DNA of 64,000 nt from Diogma glabrata (Eukaryota; Arthropoda; Insecta; Diptera; Cylindrotomidae), in contig OY856188.1 of assembly GCA_963693315.1 (NCBI GenBank), positions 215,090,953 through 215,154,952 of the forward strand, written 5' to 3'. Under the pieces are notes generated by a model. The model was not told the DNA's origin, did no database searches, and worked only from the letters and a program-made list of their open reading frames with translations. Below, in pieces: positions 56,085 through 64,000 of the stretch. Each line of letters begins with the position of its first letter. Position 1 is the stretch's first letter. Position numbers and translations under genes: made by a program.

Positions 56085-59000
56085 CAGTGCTGAAATACCT
56101 TGATACCGGTGCGTTGCGGTAGCGGTCTTCCACAATATTATGAGTTTCAAAATCCATTTTTAATCCGAGTAAGACACAAAATGTTTTTTCCTATCATCAA
56201 TTTTTTAATCTAATATTTAACAAAATTTTAAAATATTCACCTTTTGAATTATATTTAATTTACATCTCAAACTAAATCCAAGCAACCATTTCAATTTTTT
56301 GTCAAAGAATAATCAATTCCCTATTCAAATTTTGATTTTGTTTTGCATAGAAATACATATTAGTTTAATTTTTATTCGCCTACATATTAAAGTGATACTT
56401 TATTACTGTGATTTGCGGCCGTAAAGTGTCACTTTATAACCATATATTTTGTTGTCATAGTTACGTCCAAAAAAGTAAAAAGCTTTTTTATCAAAGCAAC
56501 CTTTAAGTTCAAAATTTCATTATCCAAATAAAATTATTATTATTATTTGTTGTCATAGTTATACAATTATTTTGAAAAAATTACCAATATTTTGTCAAAG
56601 GTTACTTGTTCAACATATTTTCATTTTAAAATTTATGCAAAATTATAACTTTGATGTAGAATAAACAATTTTTTTTAAATATTCTGCTAGCGACGAATGA
56701 AAAATAGTATATGACGCACGGACGTAAGCTATTTTGGACTTAATGTTGGTGCAAATCTCGGCTAGCGCCTCGATTTGCAAACTCCACATACGCACAGTTA
56801 AAAAAAATTAAATATGTAATGCAAATTGCTACACATATAGGTCCTACGGAAGTTTCCATTACAAAATAATACAAAGCTTGCTATTCAAAATTAAACTAAT
56901 GCTCTTTGTATCAATATTTAATTACGCGCAACATTTTTCTTAGTATGACATTTTAATGCAAATTGCATCATGATTTCGAGTTACTTTAATTATTACGCAC
57001 CTGTCTAAATTAATCAAATTAAAATAAAAAACTTACAACGGAAAAAATTAAAACATACATACCATCTTAATCACTATTATTATAGACTTTCAGCTAAGAA
57101 GCGATAACTCAAACATACATGAAACGATTTTAACTATATATTTCTAAAATGGATAATACTCTAGTGAATTTTAAAATTTCATTAATGCATTAAATTGTAG
57201 CAAGGTGCATTAAAACTTCTAGCTGTTTTATAGAAATAAATTATGATGCAAGAGTTGTTTTAAATTTTATAGAAATGCATTGAAATTAGGTTTAATGCAA
57301 CATTTACTTTACAATTCAATAATAACCTGCAACGCATAGCTCCTATTGCAAGACTTGCTTTAAATATTGCAGTTACTTTTTCAACTGTGCGTCCAAAATC
57401 TTTAGCTTTACGTCTTTGCATCATAATGTACTATTTTCTCCAACCAAACCAAACATGACTGTTTTTGTTATTAGGCCAGTAATAATAGGAGAAAAAGAGG
57501 GAAACATAAATCCAACCAGCAGCTGCTATCCGGGGGAGAATGGGGAGGGTTTTTAGGGGTTGAAAGGGATTTTTCGTGATTTCTGGCTAAACCGTGCATC
57601 CTATCAAAAAGAGTTATATGTAAAAGTTGTAGGGAATAAAAAGATCTACGCTTTTTGTACGGACCATTTTTACCCTCACCTCAACATTTTTCGAAAAAAA
57701 TGTGAAAAACCGATTTTTTTCTTTTTTCTTGTTTTCTTTTACAAAAAAATTTTATGAAGTTCAAATTTTGGAAAAAGGCAGCAATTTTTTCGGAGGGAAA
57801 TATTTAGACGTTGTTGTTAAAATTAATTTTTTTGAAAAAAAAAAAAACAAATTTTTAACTGCGATTCCTCTTAAAACTACGCCTCCTAAAGAGTTCAGTT
57901 TTGACTCATTTACTTGTTCTTACGTCTATTTTTGATAAGTGGTAAAAAAATGGTACACTGTTATGGAAAAAAAGGCGGGAAAATTGAAAAAACCGAGAAA
58001 ATCGCTTTTTTTTCGTGGTAATTTGCATATTTATCGTTGAATAATCGTTATTAATTAATAAAATCATTTTAATTTTTTATGATAAACGTAAACGACGATC
58101 ATTTGGAAATAAATAAATGAATAATTATATGCTTTCGTTACTTTTAGTTTATTTAGGTAACAAAAAAGCAAATTTTATTCTTCAAACATGGCGATCTCAA
58201 AAAGTACCTTTTAGTTTTCTTTCATGTTTTTTATATTTTACAGATTTGTTATTTACTTAAAACATACTAAACCTATAAGGACAATTGTTATTTTTTGTTT
58301 TTGAGAAAAACACATTTGAATATAGGTTGATTTTTTTTGTACTTTGTGCCATACACTAAACCCAAGTTTACTGATTCTATTAAACTTATTTTGGGTTTAG
58401 AAGGTACTAAATGAGGTTTAAAGAAGTTACTAAATAAGCTTTTTTTGGGTTTTCTGAAGGTTTAATATTTTACCCAAAACATATTCAAATTACAGACAGA
58501 CGTTTTGTTCGACGATAAAAACCAATTCGAATATTTGTTAGCAAAAACATGCCAGTTGCAGATTTTGCTGAAATTTATCAAATAGATAGTGAATTTTCCT
58601 TTCAATTACAATAAAAAATTCATATTAAATTAAAATATATCATATATTAATTATCATATATTATAGACTAAAATAAGCATTAAATATTTTAGAAAAATGA
58701 AAATTCTGCCAATCCCATGTACCTTCGAAATCAAATTGCTCAAGAACGGCTTTACCAATTTTATCAAACTTTTTTTTTTTTGTAGGTGATTAGTTAATCG
58801 TTTGAAAAAAAAAATAATTAATTGTTTTTGTAATTAATTTTTAAATTAAAATATTAAAAAACTTTTTTAAAGTTGGCGCTTGGGTTGAAGATCAATTGAA
58901 ATTTAATTTATTTTTTTTTGTAAGAACAGTTCTATCTTTACTCTAAAATATTACAAATTTACAAAGAGGCTAATATCCGTGTTCTTGAGATATTTAATTT

Positions 59001-61485
59001 TTAAGATTTTTAGTACGACTGAAATTCTAATTGTTGATTATTTCTTCGAACAATTTTTATCAAGTTCGAAAACAAAAGCATCTAATTATTCATAAATGTA
59101 TTTCCGAATGATCGTTGCTTACGTAATAATAAAAAAAATAATATGATTTTATTAATTAGTAACAATTATTCAACGATAAATATGCAAATTACCACGAAAA
59201 AAGCAATATTTTCGGTTTTTTCCATTTTCCCGCCTTTTTGTCCATAGATTTATACTTTTTTTACCATTTATCAAAAATAGACGTAAGAACGAGTAAATGA
59301 GTCAAAACTGAACTCTTTAGTAGGCGTAGTTTTAAGAGGAATCGCAGTTAAAAATTTGTTTTTTTTTTTCAAAAAAATTAATTTTAACAACAACGTCAAA
59401 ATATTTCCCTCCGAAAAAATTGCTGCCTTTTTCCAATAAATGGAGGTATCTTTTTCCAAAATTTGAACTTCATAAAATTTTTTTTGTAAAAGAAAACAAA
59501 AAAAAAGAAAAAATTCGGTTTTTCACATTTTTTTCGAAAAATGTTGAGGTGAGGGTAAAACTGGTCCGTACAAAAAGTGTAGATCTTTTTATTCCCTACA
59601 ACTTTTACATATAACTCTTTTTGATAGGATGCACGGTTTAGCCAGAAATCACGAAAAACCCTTTTCAACCCCTAAAAACCCTCCCCATTCTCCCCCGGAT
59701 AGCAGCTGCTGGTTCGATTTGTGTTTCCTTCTTTTACAATATCGTGTTCTACAATATCCCACTATCAGTTTGCTGTAACGAATTTTTTTGTTGTTAAAAT
59801 ACTATTTTGCCTGGCCTATATTGTATATTGTACAAAATAGTAATATTAGTAATATTGTGTAAGTGTTTAATGCAATATTTTATTTTTCAAACAAAAGTTT
59901 ATAATGCAAGCGTGGCACGAGCGAGCATTGCAAACGTTTTATCCTTCCGGCAGAGTAACACGTATAAAAATATAAATTGAATTATTTTAAAATTCATTGA
60001 TAAAACAAGTAAATCGAATAAAGAAAAACAGTGAATTTTATTGTATTTTTTTGTATAATTAATTCCAAACAACTAAATAAATTTGATTCAATTTCGATAC
60101 CTTATTTAATTGCTTGGTATTTTGAAAATGAAATGACCTACAATAAAAGACATAAAATTTTATACTAACGAGGAACCAAAAAAACAATTTGGAAACAGAA
60201 AAAGTTTTTCACAATGCAAATTTAATTCAATTTAATCAAATATAGTATCCTTTGACTTTTTTAATATTCGACATGCGGAAATGCGATTTAATTTGAATTT
60301 ATTGTTTTTTATCTATTCAGAGCACAAATGTTTTTGTTGATTTTTTTATAAATAAGTTCAAATTTTCATTAAATACAATCAAAAAAAATTAGTTCAGAAT
60401 TCAATACCATCAAATAAACTGTTTTATTGTGTTCCGCAACATTCGCGGAACAGAATAAAAACAGCTGTTTATTTTATTCTACTATGACTAATAGAATAAA
60501 ATAAAACAATTATGGTTGCAAAAAACAGAAATAAACCTATTTTACTTCGGTTTCACGAGCCAAAAGTGAAATTCCCACTTTTTTTGGCATTATTCGAAGT
60601 TTTAGGACCTACTGAAATGATAATTACCTATTTTATTATATTTTTTTGTGTTTTTGGAATTTTGAAAAATGTTTATAAATTTGATATTGATATATTTTTT
60701 GCAATATTTTTAGAATTTTGTAAAAATTTTGATTTTTTGGTTTTGTTATAATTTTAGCAATATTTTTAGAATTTCGAAAACAGTTTCAATTTTAGATTTT
60801 GTAATAATTTTTTCTTGTACTTTTACAAAGAATATTTTGTTTAATATACATTGCTGCACAAAACTAAAAACAGTGTCCTCATAAAAGCCTTTTCCCGATT
60901 AAATAATTAAAAATCCTCAATCCAAACCAAAGTCTTGATATCTCAGAGCTTTGAAATTTCAGCACCTTCATATTTTATAGTACGTAGTTGCAAGGATAAC
61001 ATATGTTATTTGTCTATTGCATTGGATTGTCATGGTAGCAGTCCCAAAATTAATTATTTTTTTTGTACTGTACAAAATAGTACATTATTTAATTAGGAAC
61101 TAAAGTGATACTTTTGTGTTGAGTCTGTTTAATTGAAATAGTCAATTGAAGTCAATTGAAATAGTTGTTATATCAACTGAGTCAATTGAAATAGTTGTTA
61201 TTTCGTTGTCATAGTTATACAATAATTCAAAATTTTATTATCCAATTAAACTGTTTGTTATGTTTTGTTTTTTGAAAAATTGAAATTTTTGAAAAATTGA
61301 AATGGTTGCTTGGGTTTCGTTTGAAATGTAAATAAAATTTAGATTAAAACAATAGTAAAAACAATAGATTATATAACGGCTGGAGAAAACATTTTATGTT
61401 TTACTCGGATTAAAAATGGATTTTGGAACTCTTATGATTGCAGTACTCCGCTATCGCGCCGCGCCGCAACATTCTTGCTCGTTCC
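56085..61485. repeat. Large outer inverted repeat enclosing another foldback element
   Basis: 56085-56320 ('AAAATCCATTTTTAATCCGAG', 'CCAAGCAACCATTTCAATTT') is inverted at about 61270-61480 ('CTCGGATTAAAAATGGATTTT', 'AAATTGAAATGGTTGCTTGG'). Related but looser pairs follow inward ('GTTGTCATAGTTA', 'AAAGTGATACTTT'). The centre is taken by the foldback at 57480-59745. A family C remnant lies at 57067-57183. No coding region is recognised. Confidence 0.65.
57480..59745. mobile_element. Foldback element with about 640-base arms
   Basis: The left arm (57480-58140) and right arm (59085-59745) are inverted copies. 'CAGCAGCTGCTATCCGGGGG' on the left faces 'CCCCCGGATAGCAGCTGCTG' on the right, and both arms encode the same 'FRDFWLNRASYQKELYVKV' peptide. 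The arms differ by a few percent and by small indels such as about 15 extra bases near 59440. The 0.9 kb loop has no recognisable gene. Whether the shared peptide is ever made is unknown; its Phe/Lys-rich end suggests not. Confidence 0.88.
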
Positions 61486-61511
61486 AAAATTCTTCATTTT
61501 TTGTCCTGCTT

Positions 61512-61607
61512 TATACCCGATTTTTGAATCGTAAAATTGCATTATTTTTTGTACGAGTATACCATACCGTAAAATGCAAATTTTACGATTCAAAAATCGG
61601 GTGTATA
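61512..61607. repeat. Hairpin with about 28-base stem
   Basis: 'TATACCCGATTTTTGAATCG' faces 'CGATTCAAAAATCGGGTGTATA', with 'TAAAATTGCAT' continuing the stem inward. Origin unknown. Possibly a small foldback insertion. Confidence 0.85.
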
Positions 61608-61984
61608 GCATGCTATTTTTCCAATTGAAATAACAATTTGTGTAAGATTATTATTTTACGCCCTAAAGCTTAATATTTTATGAAACATACAATCAAAATT
61701 CAAAGAACATAAATACGTTATGGCTATTTCCAAAAAAACATATATAGTATAGTAGAATTTTTTTACCAGTGAGTACGAAAATTGGTTGTAGTGCGCATAT
61801 TCAAATGCGCATGAGTGAATATTCAGTGTCTCAGATTAAAATATTCAAAAAACTGTTGGGGTCCCATTGAAATGGACAAAAAACGCATAAAATTAGTAAA
61901 TTACTATTGAAATTCAGCCAATTATAATCGAAAACCAAAAACTAGTAAAAATATTAATGATTTTGTAGGTAGTATAACAAAATT

Positions 61985-62340
61985 TTGATAATTACAAACT
62001 ATTATAATAAAAATAACGACGCCTATGTAAACAAATGTCACAACAAACAAATGGTACGAACTAGGAGTAGAAATTTAACTAATGTAATTGTTTTCAAATG
62101 GGTAGCGAAATTCGGAATTCGACGTCCATGCCGTGCTGCCTGGTTAATGCTGACAGAATTAGGTTGGTGTACCGGAGACAAGCAGAGTAAAAACTGCTTA
62201 TCCAATCATGGTACATCACGTCGAATTGGTGCCTTAAAACCAATGCGACTCAAGCATCTGTTCTCCATGTTAGGGGCGGCTTAAAGCGGTCGTCTGTCTT
62301 GGATAAAGCGGCACGCTATATAAACGTGTAATAAGGTTGT
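61985..62340 (+). repeat. RTE-like LINE 5' leader fragment
   Basis: 'GGAATTCGACGTCCATGCCGTGCTGC...TTAGGTTGGTGTACCGGAGACAAGCAGAG' matches 49590-49690, where an RTE-like endonuclease follows. Here nothing coding follows after 62340. The 99-codon frame through it is probably leader sequence read by chance, so I do not call a protein. Confidence 0.6.
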
Positions 62341-62997
62341 TTCTGGTAACCTTAAGATGCAGAACGGACCCATTCGGGAATAGGGAGTCATGTGTTTGGT
62401 GAAATTTTATTTTGAGAAAAATGTTTAATCTAAGCATTTTTAGTTTCTTTGTAATTTAATATACAATTAAAATTCAATAAATTGGTTGCCAAAAAAATGA
62501 ATGAAATGAAAAAAAATTACGTGAATTTAACGATTTTCTCAAAATATATGCATACTTCGCAATATGACAGATCAAATACAACTGGGACCCTATTCCCGAA
62601 CACATATTTGTCAATCGACAATATGCTCAATTTCACCAAAATGCTTAACAACTTCGTTTAAAAATGGTATTCTGTAACTCAAATTTGTGTATCCTTAGAC
62701 ACAAACCAATTATAACAGATTTTTACAAAATTATAACAGATTTTTGGTACTAAATTCATACTTTTGACAACTAACTTTTTTAATCATAAAACATGCAAAA
62801 TAAAATAAAAATATATTTAATAAATAAATATGTTTTAAAGATATTTATATAAAAATATGATTATTTAATATTATTAAAGACTTAATTTTGCGTTATGAAA
62901 TTTTCACCAAATTAATAATACGAAATTCACAATATTGTTACAATATTGTGATGACATTTTTGTGTTCGGGAATAGAGCTCTTGCCAACAAAATTTTT
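62341..62997. other. AT-rich spacer, no recognised gene
   Basis: 'CGGGAATAGGGAGTCATGTG' near 62375 and the inverse-related 'GGACCCTATTCCCGAACACA' near 62587 form a short inverted pair, and 'GTTCGGGAATAGAGCTC' occurs near 62964. Possibly a small repeat (62370-62980). Confidence 0.45.
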
Positions 62998-64000
62998 TTA
63001 AATTAAAAATTGTTGTGTAGTAAGAATTACAAAATGTGTCACAACAACACAAAGATACCTTTTAAGACCTAGGTCCCACAATAACATGCGTTCTGAGGTG
63101 TTGGTGGACGCCTTTTTTAAAGAGACTATTGATTCAAGCAAAGCATTCCATTTGTACGATGCACGCACAAAGAAGTCCCGTTGTATTTTTTCACTATGAC
63201 AGTGAGTAATATCGACAGTTTGACAGTTTGCACAAACCGATTGACGAGTAAAACGGTGAAAAGAATATGTTTGAGGCATAAAGGATCTGATTTCATCCGA
63301 GCCCTGCTGGTGACGATATTTATAAAAAACAACGAGATCAGCAACAGTGCGACGATGTTGTAGTGAATCTAGTTTTGATGTAAAATCTCGATCACCCACA
63401 ATTCGTTTAGCACGCTTTTGAACAGAGTCCAAAAGAGCCAGGATAGTAACAGATGCAGCGCCCCAAACACGACAACAATACTCTATACAGGGACGAATAT
63501 AGGACTTATATGTTAAGTAAATGATACGGAGTGAAATATTGTTTACATCTATTTAGGAGGCCGAGTTTTCTTGACGCGCTCTTTGCCATGGCCATTATAT
63601 GATCGTTCCAGAGTAAGGCATTGGAAGTTGTGACTCACAGTAATCGAATGCTTTCATATGCGTCTATTTGGTCGTCATACATATTAATTGAAATATCGTT
63701 TGGAAACTCGGTCTTTGATCTGAAAAAATCAATTGCTGTGTTTTGGTGGAATTAAAATTGACCAAATTTTTGTCACCCCATGCAATCGGCGACTTTTTTT
63801 AGGTCCTTATTTACATTTATGGCAGCGTCTCTCCGGGCGGGATTTATTCGTTCATGCATTTTACCCCTTGAATATAGGGGGACGAATGACTTGTGCAGTG
63901 TACTATCATCTGCAAAACTATTCATTGGGATACTGGTGATTTTCAACAGCTCGCTGATAAAAATTAAAAATAAACTGGGAGATAAAACTGAGCCTTGTAG
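62998..64000 (-). pseudogene. CR1-like non-LTR element, RT to 3' end, running off the window
   Basis: The minus strand, entering from the right edge, shows RT with an FADD box ('MNSFADDSTLHKSF', near 63900), a thumb-like region with frameshifts, then a 144-codon open part (62998-63432). That part reads 'LDSVQKRAKRIVGD', 'LDSLQHRRTVADLVVFYKYR' and 'FFVRASYKWNALLESI', the standard CR1-type C-terminus. The 3' segment at 63005-63120 is shared with 46400-46500, 31500 and 42240. The 5' part lies outside the window. At least two frameshifts make it inactive. Confidence 0.82.

Noticed and set aside
57560..57757. Peptide duplicated at 57560-57757 and 59396-59668 as a possible gene pair
   Set aside because: They are the two arms of a foldback element. 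No domain, Kozak context or splice evidence, so not called as a CDS.
61985..62284. 99-codon frame as a possible host gene
   Set aside because: The sequence matches the leader preceding an RTE-like endonuclease at 49.6 kb; likely LINE untranslated sequence.

Overview
This window looks like gene-poor, transposon-dense chromosomal DNA from an insect, most likely a fly. It is very AT-rich. The elements are typical of insect genomes: Jockey-, R1- and CR1-like non-LTR retrotransposons, two Gypsy-type LTR elements, a PIF/Harbinger element with a 63-base intron, pogo-, hAT- and Mutator-like DNA elements, and a tRNA-headed SINE. The species assignment is inference only. I found no convincing host gene, no rRNA, no functional tRNA and no CRISPR array. 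Everything with coding content can be explained as a mobile element or its remains.

Layout. 1-9.5 kb: a CR1-like relic hit by a small MITE, two further MITE families, a SINE with intact target duplications, a deleted Jockey-like element and a large foldback element. 9.5-13.7 kb: AT-rich filler, one inverted MITE copy and a CR1-related repeat. 13.7-25.3 kb: a multi-layer nest. An R1-like element was hit by a CACTC-ended element, which was itself hit by a TA-targeting MITE. The R1-like element was also hit by a Gypsy element (Gypsy-1) that later took a hAT MITE and another MITE. A hAT transposase fragment flanks the nest. 25.3-34.3 kb: palindromic repeats, a second R1-like endonuclease relic split by a 3.3 kb CACTC-ended element, and a (TA)n tract. 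34.4-40.8 kb: Gypsy-2, structurally complete, with gag and pol open and two LTRs differing at 2 of 647 positions. 41-48 kb: scattered repeats and a pogo-like element carrying a CR1 fragment. 49-56 kb: a Harbinger element with transposase and Myb-like genes, sitting in the 3' part of a non-LTR element and itself hit by two other elements. 56-64 kb: nested foldback DNA, an RTE-like 5' region and a CR1-like element running off the right end.

How the parts relate. Several insertions can be dated relative to one another because removing the inserted element plus one copy of its target duplication puts the host element's reading frame back in phase. Gypsy-2 is the only element that looks capable of self-encoded movement. 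The Harbinger element has one visible lesion in each of its two genes. All recognisable retroelement coding regions longer than a few hundred bases lie on the minus strand, apart from a short RTE-like endonuclease piece on the plus strand. That bias resembles uni-strand piRNA source loci, but it is only a hypothesis here. I did not find a clearly new biological system; the strongest leads are Gypsy-2, the Harbinger pair and the nested architecture.
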